From Heloderma charlesbogerti (lineage: Eukaryota > Chordata > Lepidosauria > Squamata > Helodermatidae): a stretch of DNA of 64,000 nucleotides. A program made the position numbers and the translations under genes. This document shows, in pieces, positions 11,582-23,205 of this stretch; the first letter of the stretch is position 1, and every line of letters begins with the position of its first letter. Location of the stretch: the NCBI GenBank assembly GCA_026122225.1, contig JANEZZ010002677.1, positions 992,001-1,056,000 of the forward strand, read 5' to 3'. The notes under the pieces were generated by a model, which saw only the letters and a program-made list of their open reading frames with translations, did not search any database and was not told the DNA's origin.

Positions 11582-11988
11582 GGGCAGTATCCAACAGTGA
11601 CATTCACATACTCAAATAGTGCTAGCGGAGCTCTCCTGAATCTTTCTGTTGCATAAGTGGTTGCCCGTTACACTGGCACAACTAGTTGTGCAAGCAGTTG
11701 TGCAACCAGTTGCACAACATGTTGCACAATGCATTAAACGCTTTGCACGTGTTGCACAACACGTTGTATAATGGGTGCAAGCAGCTGCATAACCGGTTAC
11801 ACAATGGGAATGCACTGCACAACACATTGCACAATGTGTTGCACAAGAGTTATGCAAAACAACTTGCACAACCACACTTGCACAAACATAACTTTAGTTG
11901 GATTCTTTTCTTGTGCATAGTTCAGAACCTAGTTTCCGCTAATGCAACGTCATTTGCGCTAATGGAATGATACTGTTGGATACTGCCC
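11582..11988. mobile_element. MITE with a cluster of TTGCACAA/TTGTGCAA palindromes
   Basis: Terminal inverted repeats GGGCAGTATCCAACAGT and ACTGTTGGATACTGCCC are flanked by TA on both sides (11580-11581, 11989-11990). Subterminal parts also pair. The middle (about 11640-11885) is built from many copies of TTGCACAA, TTGTGCAA and close variants, in both orientations. It has no coding capacity. It lies about 320 bp from SORCS2 exon 2, inside intron 1. Confidence 0.75.
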
Positions 11989-11990
11989 TA

Positions 11991-12096
11991 ACAGTGCAAT
12001 CCTAAACATATCTACTGAATCCATTCTACTATAATCCATTCATTCAATTTAATTGGACTTACTCCCAAGTAAATGTATATAGATTTACAGCCTTAA
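11991..12096. repeat. GACTTACT/AAGTAA family repeat (copy 3)
   Basis: GTGCAATCCTAAACATATC starts and TTGGACTTACTCCCAAGTAA ends the recognisable part. It abuts the preceding MITE. Confidence 0.55.
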
Positions 12097-12099
12097 AGA

Positions 12100-13380
12100 A
12101 CATGCACAAGTCCGGAAGTATTTTCTTTTCATTATTATAAGCAAGCTAGCTCTAATGTAACTGAGCTTCTGTTAGAACAGAAGAGTGTGTAAGGAAGCAA
12201 AATTTCACATTCTTGGAATGAGGTGAGAATTGTGTCATGCTGGAAAAAAAATTAATTTCTTCATTACTTCATACCACCCAGTAACACTACTAGATTATAC
12301 TTTTAGAACTCTGGAGTCTATTCCAGCAAATAGGCTGTTAATTTATCAGTAAATCTCTTGGATTGGATGTTTGTAAAGAATTATGATTTAATATGGGTTA
12401 CAGATTAGGTGATAACATCCTCAAGATAATCAGTATTACTGGTAAGGCCAATTACTGTTGTTTTCTAAGTACTTGTATTATTTACTGATGCTGAGAACTC
12501 TTGAAGAAAGCTATGTATTCAAACAGTTGTGGAAAAGTTATGCCTTAGACATGGCTTTTATAGGTTGGAGCCAGACTTGCCCCTCCATGAACAGGGTTCC
12601 TTTCATTCGCAGAGGGAACTTGGATCCAGCAGAGGCTTTCTGGTGAAGGAGGAGCAGTGGAATATTGATTTGTGCTGATTCCTCTAAACCTCCAGAATAA
12701 CCTTTCAAAAGGGCATAGGAGAGAGAGCTTTGACTACTAGGCAGTATAGAAATGTAATAAATAAATAGGAGGCTGCAGGGGACAGGTGTGGGGGAGGGTG
12801 GAAACTGCTGAAATCACAAATCTGCCCCATTCCTCCAGCACAAGAGGAATTCTGCTGAGTGAAAGTCTAGATCCAGCCCCTTCTCTATTGCCCTTCTATC
12901 CCAGTCTTCCTTCAGAAACCTCTGAAGGGCCTGGGGGCCAATTTGCCCCCCCCCACGAAGTAATGCCCTGCTGCCGCACTGCAGAAATGTGGTGGCTCAG
13001 CAGCTGGAGCAGGGAAAAAAGCAGCGGTCTGCTGTTAAAACCAGTGGCAGTGCAGTGGCAAAAGCGGGCCCATTTAGTTTTGTTTTAAAGCTAAATCACC
13101 TTTAAGTCTGGCAGCGGCAGCCACATAAGAAGGACAGGGGGCGCTTGCAGCCCAGGTATTGGCCCACACCTGCTGTAAAGGGTTACCATTTGATGGCTCT
13201 GAACTAGATACCAGCATCGACCATGGAAAGTGCTGTCTCTAGTCTATTTGGTTAAACAGACTATTTCCCCAATGCATGTGCCCAGTACCTATGATCAGAA
13301 AGTCCCTCACTAAAAGCTCCATGAGAACCATGAACTCACCGGGTGGCTGGAGGCAACCTCGCGCTCTCTCTCTCTCTCAT
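12100..13380. other. No recognised gene
   Basis: A short L2-like tail (AGGCAGTATAGAAATGTAATAA) ends at about 12767. The C-rich stretch 12780-13150 has open frames that I do not believe in. Nothing else is recognised. Confidence 0.4.
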
Positions 13381-13399
13381 CCTTGCCCTACCCCACAAT

Positions 13400-13505
13400 A
13401 CAGGAATAATAATACTGATCTACCAGATAGGGCTTACAGATAAACTGGAAGTAAAACACTTTTTTGATAGTGCTGTAGAAATGCAAAGTATTATTATGAT
13501 TATTT
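13400..13505 (+). mobile_element. MIR-like SINE 3' part
   Basis: It has the order AATAATAATACTGATCTACC, GATAGGGCTTACAGATAAAC, then GTGCTGTAGAAATGCAAAGT and ATTATTATG, like the end of MIR elements. Confidence 0.4.
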
Positions 13506-14334
13506 AAAAAATAAATTGCAAATAAAGAGATGAAAGCCAAATGGAAGATGTAGATGTATTCTTTTTCTTATGTTAAATTTCTCTCTACATTTTCTCAAGG
13601 ACTTGAGGTGTTTTTGGAGACAATATGGACCACATTCTTGCCTATTGTGTACATTATTTAAATCTGAACAAACAAAAGACTCCTTATCACTTCAGTAAAT
13701 GGATTTACAGATTTTCACATCCTGCCATAGTCATGGCACCAGCCCATGAACCAAATGTGTTCTGGACTCTGCACTTGACTGAACTCTACATGGACTGGAC
13801 ATAAGCTGACAAAGCTCCCATCATGATGACATATGTGTGTGTATCTGTGACGGTAATAGTAAACCACCCTAAAATCGAGCAGAGAGCACACTCAAATCAC
13901 CCACCAGGCAGAAGGGACACAATTTCCCCAGCAAAACCTGAACTCTCTTAAACCCCCACCCCCCTCTCTCGGTTCTTGTTGTTATGTTCCCTTTCTGTCT
14001 TCCCATCAGGTCTTCAAAGATTTTCTTATGGCTGCAGCAAGAAATAATATTCAATACTATCATTATATTAATGTTTTGCATTATATTTTAATCATATTGC
14101 CCTTTTTATTTGTTTCTGTACTTTTGTTGTTGGTTTTGAATCATTGTGTTTTTAGATCTTTGTTATTCTTTTATTTTAAAATAATTGTATGACACCTAGA
14201 GAACTTGTTTTATAAGTATCTTACAAACAGTAAACATGATATGTAAGATACGCTAGAGGAACATTTCTATATATTTTTAGAGTGTTTTAATTTCATTTTA
14301 TATTTTACTTCTGTTACAGTTCTTCGGAAAAGGA

Positions 14335-14560
14335 ATTGACTATTACATGTTTTAATATCCCACCCTTTCTCCGAGAAGCTTTGGGCTGTGTAGATGTTTC
14401 CCAACTCCCATTTCATCTTCACAACAACCCAGGTTAGGTTGAGAGTGACTTACCTAAAGTCACCCAGGGAGCTTGATGGCCAAACAAGGATCTGAACTCA
14501 GGTCTCTTCAGGCCTAATCTAGCACTTCAACCATACTACACCACACTGCCACTCCATGTG
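14335..14560 (-). mobile_element. tRNA-derived SINE, antisense
   Basis: Same family as 2105-2365. TATCCCACCCTTTCTC starts the antisense copy, CACAACAACCCAGGTTAGGT and CTAAAGTCACCCAGGGAGC lie in the body, and the tRNA-like end is near CCATACTACACCACACTG. Confidence 0.6.
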
Positions 14561-14903
14561 ATCAGCTGTCATCCATATATTTTATTTATTTATATGCCCT
14601 CACATTTCCATCGGGAAGGATCTGCAAAGACAGCTCATATAACCTAATAAAATCCATTTAAATTGGAGCCACTTCCATCCCCTCTGACACACAGCATTGT
14701 TCTGGCTGGCATTCCTCTGTCTGAACATTCCCGCCCCCCTTCTCATTAGCCCACTGCAGCTGTGCACATCCCCTTTCATCCTGTCTCGCTCTTCAGACTG
14801 CTGGCAACTGAGTGATCAGATGCCTGGCTGCATGTATTCATTAGGGAATGCACGTCATTGTTAAAATACTGGCTACGACTGCTGTCAGCTTCAGTTTACA
14901 TAA

Positions 14904-16640
14904 AAGAAAAAATATCACTCCAATCCAGAGAGGCACAAGCACAGTAAGGCAGATGGATCTGTACCCACTTTGCCCACTGAAGAAATGACAAGGAGGGACA
15001 GAGGGACACCTGGACTACATTCCTCCCCCAAATTTAGCACAGAAGAACTATACAGGAAAGATCTGAATGTCCCTGATAGCCATGATAGTGCGGTCACTGA
15101 ACTTGAGCCGGACATCCTCGAGAGTGAAGTCAAGTGGGCCTTAGGAAGCATTACTAAGAACAAAGCTAGTGGAGATGACAGTATTCCAGCTAAGCTATTT
15201 AAAATCCTAAAAGATGATGCTGTTAAAGTGCTGCATTCAATATGCCAACAAATTTGGAACACTCAACAATGGCCACAAGACTGGAAAAGGTCAGTTTACA
15301 TTCCAATTCCAAAGAAGGGCAACGCCAAAGAGTGTTCAAACTACCGCACAATTGTGCTCATTTCACATGCCAGCAAGGTGATGCTCAAAATCCTACAAGC
15401 TAGGCTTCAGCAGTATGCGAACCGAGAACTACCGGAAGTACAAGCTGGGTTTCGAAGAGGCAGAGGAACTAGAGATCAAATCGCCAACATTCGCTGCATC
15501 ATGGAGAAAGCAAGAGAATGCCAGAAAAATGTCTATTTCTGCTTCATTGACTACACTAATGCCTTTGATTGTGTGGATCACAACAAACTGTGGCAAATTC
15601 TTAAAGTGATGGGAGTACCAGACCACCTTACCTGTCTCCTGAGAAACCTGTACTACGGTCAAGAATCAACAGTAAGAACCAGACATGGAACAACCGAGTG
15701 GTTCAAAATTGGGAAAGGAGTACGACAAGGCTGCATATTGTCACCCTGCTTATTTAACTTATATGCAGAATACATCATGAGAAACGCCGGGTTGGATGAA
15801 TCACAGGTCGGAATTAAGATTGCTGGGAGAATTATCAACAACCTCCGATATGCAGACGATACCACCCTAATGGCAGAAAGAGAAGAGGATCTCAAGAGCC
15901 TCTTGTTGAGGGTGAAAGAGGAGAGTGCAAAAGCTGGTTTGGAACTCAACATTAAAAAAACAAAGATCATGGCATCTGGCCCTATCACTTCCTGGCATAT
16001 AGAAGGGGAAGAAATGGAAGCAGTGACAGATTTTACTTTCTTGGGCTCCAAGATCACCGCACACGGTGACTGTAGCCATGAAATTAAAAGACGCTTGCTC
16101 CTTTGGAGGAAAGCTATGGCAGACCTAGACAGCATAGTAAGAAGCAGAGACATCACCTTGCCGACAAAGGTCCGCATAATCAAAGCTATGGTTTTCCCAG
16201 TAGTAACGTATCGCTGTGAGAGCTGGACTATAAGGAAGGCTGAGTGCCAAAGAATTGATGCTTTCGAACTGTGGTGCTGGAGAAGACTCTTACGAGTCCC
16301 CTGGACTGCAAGGAGGTCCAATCAGTCCATCCTAAAGGAAATCAACCCTGAGTGCTCATTGGAAGGACAGATACTGAAGCTGAAGCTCAAATATTTTGGC
16401 CACCTAATGCGAAGAGAAAAGTCCCTGGAAAAGACCCTGATGCTGGGAAAGACTGAAGGCAAAAGGAGAAGGGGACGGCAGAGGATGAGATGGCTAGATA
16501 GCATCACCGATGCAATGAATATGAGCTTGAGCACGCTCCGGGAGACAGCGGAGGACAGGAAGGCCTGGTGTGATATGGTCCATGGGGTCATGAAGAGTCG
16601 GACACGACTGAACGACTGAACAACAACACAACAGATGCCA
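14904..16640 (+). mobile_element. RTE-BovB LINE, 5'-truncated, with a long open reverse-transcriptase frame
   Basis: The frame from 14904 to the stop at 16617-16619 is open; the part from 14970 alone has 549 codons. It encodes the reverse transcriptase and C-terminal part of BovB ORF2. KWALGSITKNKASGDDSIP lies in the fingers and FIDYTNAFDCVDHNK (about residue 190) carries the first catalytic Asp. GVRQGCILSPCLFNLY comes at about residue 250, and YADD at 15849-15860 (residue about 294). The C-terminal region has FELWCWRRLLRVPW, then LMRREKSLEKTLMLGKTEGK and RRRGRQRMRWLD. All are close to remembered ruminant BovB, an element known to have moved between squamates and ruminants. The endonuclease and 5' part are missing. 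The 3' end lies just after the stop, with a CAACAACACAACA tail. The open frame points to a recent insertion. Confidence 0.93.
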
Positions 16641-16745
16641 CCTATGAATCCCTGGATCAGGCAGACCAGGCAGGTGGCTTGGGCCAGGAGACTGCCTCTA
16701 ATGTAACAGCTTCTTTAGCATGCGGAGGAAATGATCTGTGAATGG

Positions 16746-16888
16746 ACAGCCCAATTTTCCTCAACCTGGTGCCCTGCAGATGCTTTCGACTACAACTCCT
16801 AGTATTCCTGACCATTGACCATGTTGGCTGGGGTTGATAAGAGCTAAAGTCCAAAGCATCTAGATGCCATCAGTTTGGGAAGGGCTGG
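16746..16888. mobile_element. hAT-type palindromic MITE (copy 4)
   Basis: Ends CAGCCCAATTTTCCTCAACC and TTTGGGAAGGGCTG are inverted. The middle has TACAACTCCTAGTATTCC and a matching arm. Confidence 0.65.
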
Positions 16889-17204
16889 GACAGACCCTCA
16901 CTACATCAACGAATGGTCAGGTCTCATAAAGATCAGAAACAGTTAGCATGTTTTAACATATGTGTTCTGTAATCTAAATCACATTCTTTCTCTGTGTTCC
17001 TGTTCTCTGACCTAAAATACCTGCCGGCATACATTATGTTCAGCAAATCATTGTGCAGATAAACACTCATGGAAATGAAAAGTCCTGAAGCCAAGTTCAC
17101 AAAGCTTCTAAGATATTTCCATGGAAAACCCAATCCATCAAGCAACAAAAAACCTTCCATTGACATGAAAGGGTAATGCCCAGGGTGTGAGATCAAACAA
17201 AAGT

Positions 17205-20200
17205 CATAGAATCATAGAATACTAGGGTTGGAAGGGGCCTATAAGACCATCGAGTCCAACCCCTGATCAATGCAGGAATCCAAGTCAGAGCATCCCTTAC
17301 AAATGGCTGTTCAGCCTCATCTTGAATGCCTCCAGTGTGGGAGAGCCCACCACTTCCCTAGGGAATTGGTTCCATTGTCGTATTGCTCTAACAGTCAGGA
17401 AGTTTGTCCTGATGTTTAGCCAGAATCTGGCTTCCTGTAACTTGAGCCCATTATTCCGTGTCCTGCATTCTGGGATGATTGAGAAGAGGTTCTGGCCTTC
17501 CTCTCTGTGACAACCTTTCAAGTACTTGAAGAGTGCTATCATATCTCCCTTCAGTCTTCTCTTCTCAAGGCTAAACAAGCCCATTTCTTTCAGTCTCTCT
17601 TCATAGGGCTTTGTTTCCAGTCCCTGGATCACATTCGTTGTCCTCCTCTGAACCCTCTCCAGTTGGTCTGCATCCTTCTTAAAGTGTGGCGCCCAGAACT
17701 GGACACAGTACTCCAGATGAGGCCTAACCAGTGCTGAGTAGAGGGGAACTAGTACTTCACATGATTTGGAAGCTATACTTCTATTAATGCAATCCAAAAT
17801 AGCATTTGTCTTTTTTGCAGCCACGTCACATTGTTGGCTCATATTCAGCTTGTGATCTACAACAATTCCAAGATCCTTCTCGCTTGTAGCATTGTTGATC
17901 CAAGTATCCCCCATCTTGTAACTGTGCATTTGGTTTCTTTTTCCTAGGTGCAAAACTTGGCATTTTTCCCTACTAAATTTCATTCTGTTGTTTTCTGCCC
18001 AGTGCTCCAGCCTATCAAGCTCACTTTGAATTTTGTTTCTCTCTTCCAGGGTATTAGCTATCCCGCCCAATTCTGTGTCATCTGCAAATTTGATCCCTGC
18101 ACCTCCTCATCCCAGTCATTAATAAAAATATTGAAGAGCACTGACTGAGCCCTGCGGTACCCCGCTTGTTACCTCTCCCCAGTTTGAGAAGATCCCATTG
18201 ATACGCACTCTTTGAGTCTGATCCTGTAGCCAACTGTGGATCCACTGGATTGTTGTTTCATTTAGCCCACTTTGAGCAAGTTTGCTCATCAGGATATTAT
18301 AGGGCACTTTGTTGAAAGCTTTGCTGAAATCGAGGTATATTATGTCTACAGCATTCCCGCAGTCCACAAGAGAGGTTACCTGATCAAAAAACGAGAGCAG
18401 ATCAGTCTGGCAGGATTTGTTCTTGAAAATCCATGTTGGCTTCGAGTCATCATTGCATTGTTTTCAAGGTGCTCACAGATTGATGGCTTTATAATCTGCT
18501 CCTGAAATTTTCCAGGGATTGATGTCACACTGACTGGTCTGTAGTTCCCAGGTTCCTCCTTTTTGCCCTTTTTGAAGATAGGGACAACACTAGCCCTCCT
18601 CCAATCATCTGGAACTTCACCCATTCTCCATGATTGCTCAAAGATAATAGAAAGCGGTTCTGAGAGTTCTTCTGCCAGTTCCTTTATTACTCTAGGATGC
18701 AGTTCATCTGGCCATTAAGATTTGAACTCACTCAAAGTAATTAGGTGTTCCTTGACCATATGCCTATCAAGCTCAAGCTGCAATCCTGCCCCTTCAGCCT
18801 GTACTTCACCTTTGCCAGGGGGCTCATAGACCCTCTTTTGGGAGAAGACTGAGCCAAAGTAGGAATTGAGCACTTCTGCCTTTTCCTTGTCATCTGCTAT
18901 CATTTTGTCATCCTTATTTAATAGCTGAACCACCATTTCTTTCCTTTGTCTTTTACTATACGTGTATCTGAAGAAAGCCTTTTTGTTGCTTTTAGCATCC
19001 CTTGCTAACCTGAGCTTGTTCTCAGCTTTAGCCTTCCTGATGCCATCCCTGCAATTCTGTGCTACCTGCCTGTACTCTTCCTTTGTAGCTTGGCCTTCCT
19101 TCCACTTCCTATATGTGTGCTTTTTTGTTTTCAGGTAATCTCTAAGCTTTTTGTGAAGCCACATTGGCTTCTTCTGTTGTCTTCCACCTTTTTTTTGTGT
19201 TGTAATTGTTTGTAATTGTGCCTTGAGAATTTCCTTTTTAAAAAACTCCCACCCATCTTCGACCCCTTTTCTCATTAGCGTCGCTTGCCATGGGACCTTA
19301 CTGATCATTGTTCTGAGTTTATTAAAATTGGTTTTCCTAAAATCCAGGGTACACGTTCGGCTAGACTCTGCTTTTGCTTCCTTTAGAACCAAGAACTCAA
19401 GTATAACATGGTCGCTTTCCCCCAGAGTTCCCGTAACTGCTACTTGATCCACTAAGTCATCTCTATTGGTTAGGATCAAGTCAAGGATAGCCTATCCTCT
19501 AGTTCTTTCCTGTACTTTCTGTTGGAGGAAATTTTCAGCAACACAAGTCAGGAATCTCTTGGAGGGGCCATGTTTTGCAGAATTTGTCTCCCAACAAATA
19601 TTAGGGAAATTGAAGTCCCCCATTACTACTACATCATGCTTCCTTGAAACATTGGCTATTTGCTTTTCAAAAGTTTCATCCTCGTCTTCTCCTTGATTGG
19701 GTGGCCGGTACTAGACTCCAACCACCATGTTCCTTTTATTCTTTGCTCCATTTATTTTAACCCAGATGCTCTCGATGGGGCTACCAAGCTCATCCTCCTG
19801 TATTTCTGTGCAGAGATATGTATTTTTAGCATATAGTGCAACTCCACCTCTCTTTCTGTTCCTCCTGTTCTTTTTGAACAAGTTATATCCTTCAATTGCT
19901 GTATTCCAGTCATGGGAGTCATCCCACCAAATTTCAGTTACACCTATCAAGTTATAATTTCCCTCCTGTATTACGAGTTCAAGTTCGTTCTGTTTCTCAT
20001 ACTCTGGGCATTAGCATATAGACATCGAAGACCATGTGCTTTATAGTCTGGCTTTCTTCCTACATGTTTCTGAAGACTATTATTGGGGGCTATTAGAGCT
20101 GTTCTCTCTGTTGTGGTGCATAAGCCTCCATCCATTGTTACCCCCCACTTTATGTGTCCTTCCCCCATAAGATTCAATTTAAAGCCCTCCTGATGAAGTT

Positions 20201-21540
20201 CTTCATGCTGTGGCCAAACATATTCTTCCCAGCCTTTGTGAGGTGAAACCCATCCCTTGCCAACAGCCCATCTTCCAAGAAGTATAACCCGTGGTCCTAG
20301 ATTCCAAATCTCTTGCGCTTGGCACCATCTTCGTAGCCATTCATTCACCCAGAGTATTTTTCTTTCCCTTTCTATCCCTCTTCTAACTACTTGAAGGATG
20401 GATGAGAAAACTATCTGGGCCCCAAATTCTTGAGGTTCCTTCCCAAAGCTTCAAAGTCTGACATGATTTATTTGTAGCTCCACTTGGTGGTATCATTTGT
20501 TCCCACATGGATGAGAAGAAAGGGATACCTGTCAGTGGGCTTTATGAATGTAGGCAACCCTTCAGTCACGTCTCTAATCCATCTTCCTGGGAGACAGCAT
20601 ACCTGAAGAGTCCAAGGGTCTTCGTGACATACTTGGGTTTCGATCCCACACAGCAAGGAGTCTCCCACTACTACTACTCTTCTCTTCCTGTGGTTGTAGG
20701 CCTTGGTTTCATTGCCTCTGCTTGACTGACCTTCAGCCTCTTGCTCGCTCTCATGCAGGTTCCCCTGTAATTCTTCCTCTGCAGGCTGTTCTCCAGTCTC
20801 ATCCTCAAGTACCTGGAAATGATTCCATAGTTCCACTGCTTCCACTGGTGTAGAGTGGCTTCTAGTTCTTCTGCTCCTGTCACCCTTTTCCAAGGAGTAT
20901 CCTCTACTTAGTTTTTCCTCACCTCAGCATTTTCCTCTTCTGCCTCAGCTTGTTGTTGCTCTTCTAGCTTCTGTTCTTCACTTTGTTGCTGTAGATCCAC
21001 CATTCTGTCCAAGAACTCTTTGTGTTCTCTTATTCCCAGGTTTCCCACTTGCCACTCCAGTCCTCTTACTTTTCTTCCAACAGCGTGATCAACTTGCTCT
21101 TGTTGCACATGTAAGCCATGTTGATCACAGGCGAGAAAACAAACATGGCACAGATGTTGCAGGTCACCAGCACTGGAGAGTCTTTTCCTTCCATAGTCTC
21201 TATTCCCTTTATGTTTCCAGCTTTCTGATTGTACTGGAATAGATCGTACAGGATATTCCTCCTTCACTGGAGGTTAAAAACAGGGTCCCACTGGTATGGA
21301 AGTGTGTGTTACAAGAAAAATAAATGTTTAAAAAATGAAAAAAAAGAAGAACGAAAATAAAAGTTAGGGGCCTCCCCCTTGACTCCCCTGCCACACTCCC
21401 CTGGCATACTCCTGTTTGGTCTCCCTGTTCGCTTGCTCTGATTGCTCACTCTCTGGGAGCTTGCTTCCTTGTATAGCTCCTAGACCAGCTGGAGCAGCTT
21501 CCTCTGCTCAGCTCAGCTAGGAGACAGGAAAGTGGTATAA
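17205..21540 (-). mobile_element. CR1 LINE, nearly full length, frameshifted
   Basis: On the minus strand this copy runs from about 21.5 kb to the CR1 3' end at 17205 (repeated ATTCTATG unit). ORF1 remnants come first, then the ORF2 endonuclease (20348-19711, with IGVTEIWWDD), then a linker (19479-18715, Lys/Arg-rich). The reverse transcriptase (18624-17297) has YLDFSKAFNKVP, GVPQGSV, FADD at 18077-18088, KDLGIVVDHKLNMS and PHLEYCVQFWAP. Several frameshifts and stops break it into separate frames, so it is a dead copy. Its length of about 4.3 kb is close to a complete CR1. It lies in the same orientation as SORCS2, so it would be sense in the SORCS2 pre-mRNA. Confidence 0.92.
20468..21267 (-). 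pseudogene. CR1 ORF1 remnant: coiled-coil part and SGNH esterase-like domain
   Basis: The 21267-20908 segment has an HLCHVCF segment and a Glu/Gln-rich heptad-like region (EEQKLEEQQQAEAEEENAEV) fitting a coiled coil. The following frame (20893-20468) contains RRVVVVGDSLLCGIE (the block I GDS motif at about 20665-20654) and HVGTNDT, the signature blocks of the SGNH/GDSL esterase domain reported in CR1 and L2 ORF1 proteins. A frame break between the two parts prevents a single product. Confidence 0.75.
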
Positions 21541-21597
21541 CCTGAAATGTTCCTGATAGAGTGTTCAGATGACAGCAGCCTTTAAAACATCATCATA

Positions 21598-22575
21598 ATG
21601 AGTGGGGTACCGCAGGGCTCAGTCCTGGGCCCAGTGCTCTTCAACATTTTTATTAATGACTTGGAGGAGGAGGTGCAGGGAATGCTGATCAAATTTGCAG
21701 ATGACACCAAATTGGGCAGGATAGCTAATACTTTGGAAGACAGAAACAAAATTCAAAGTGATCTGGATAGACTGGAGCACTGGGCAGAAAACAACAGAAT
21801 GACATTTCATAGGGATAAATGTCAAGTTCTGCACCTAGGAAAAAGAAACCAAATGCGCAGTTACAAGATGGGGGATACGTGGCTCAACAATGCTACAAGC
21901 GAGAAAGATCTTGGAATTGTTGTCGATCACAAGCTGAATATGAGCCAACAATGTGATGTGGCTGCAAAAAAGGCAAATGCTATTTTGGCTGCATTAATAG
22001 AAGCATAGCTTCCAAATCCTGGGAAGTACTAGTTCTCCTCTACTCAGTACTGGTTAGGCCTCATCTGGAGTACTGTGTCCAGTTCTGGGCACCACACTTT
22101 AAGAAGGATGCAGACAAACTGGAGAGTGTTCAGAGGAGGGCAACAAAGATGATCAGGGGACTGGAAACAAAGCCCTATGAAGAGAGAGCGAAAGAACTGG
22201 GCATGTTTAGCCTTGAGAAGAGAAGACTGAGGGGAGATATGATAGCACTCTTCAAGTACTTGAAAGGTTGTCACAGAGAAGAAGGCCAGGATCTCTTCTC
22301 GATCATCCCAGAGTGCAGGACATGGAATAATGGGCTCAAGTTGCAGGAAGCCAGATTCCGGCTGAACATCAGGACAAACTTCCTGACTGTTAGAGCAATA
22401 CGACAATGGAACCAATTCCCTAGGGAGGTGGTGGGCTCTCCCACACTGGAGGCGTTCAAGGCGAGGCTGGACAGCCATCTGTCGGGGATGCTCTGACTTG
22501 GAATCCTGCACTGGGCAGGGGGTTGGACTCGATGGCCTTGTAGGCCCCTTCCAGCCCTATTCTATGATTCTATCT
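21598..22575 (+). mobile_element. CR1 LINE, 5'-truncated, facing the copy at 17205-21540
   Basis: It starts within the reverse transcriptase (GVPQGSVLGPVLFNIFINDL, then KFADDTKLG) and continues with EKDLGIVVDHKLNMSQQCDV. One frame break lies near 22005, then comes [18 protein letters not shown] to the ORF end, followed by the CR1 3' end GGCCCCTTCCAGCCCTATTC and TATGATTCTAT. It is the same subfamily as the preceding copy and in inverted orientation to it. Confidence 0.9.
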
Positions 22576-23205
22576 TACTTAGTAGCAGGCAATCTTTGTT
22601 CATGGTTATATTTTGGCAAGGAATATTTAAGTAGTTGCAACCTACCAGCTTATCAATTTACCTCTATAAACTTCACAATAGGAATAATTTCCTTCTGGAA
22701 CCATATCAATGATCACTTTAATTTTCTTTGAGATTTGTCCTGGAACTTATCTTTAAAAAAAGGCATATGATTTCTTTGCAAAGGACAAACCCCTCTAATG
22801 TGCTGAATCCTTCCTAAATCGAATTTCACCATCCTAAATACTACAGTGTATGCACAGCCACCAGGTACTGACAGACTCAGTTCATTCTCTGCTGTTTGAA
22901 GAATCATGGCTCTATGTATAGTGAAGTACAAATAGTCCATTTCACCAGTACAAACATACATATATGGAAGGAAAAATGACAGTTCATATATATTTAGTTT
23001 TGCACAATCAGAGAGGGCTAAACCAGATTATTTTAGTCATGTGTTTGCCACAGTAACATATAAACTGGGTGGGTTCTGACTTTTACATGAAATGGAATAT
23101 AATTATCCCTTCTCTCCCACCTTTAGAAAGCCAAGAGCTCTACTGTCCTTTGACTAAACAGTCTAGGCAAAATTTCTTCAAGTTTTTGACAGGCTGCATT
23201 TAAGG

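Noticed and set aside
11612..11970. Cys/His-rich open frames on both strands (repeated CATHY-like and HNTLHN-like peptides)
   Set aside because: They are translations of the TTGCACAA repeat words in the MITE and have no independent support.
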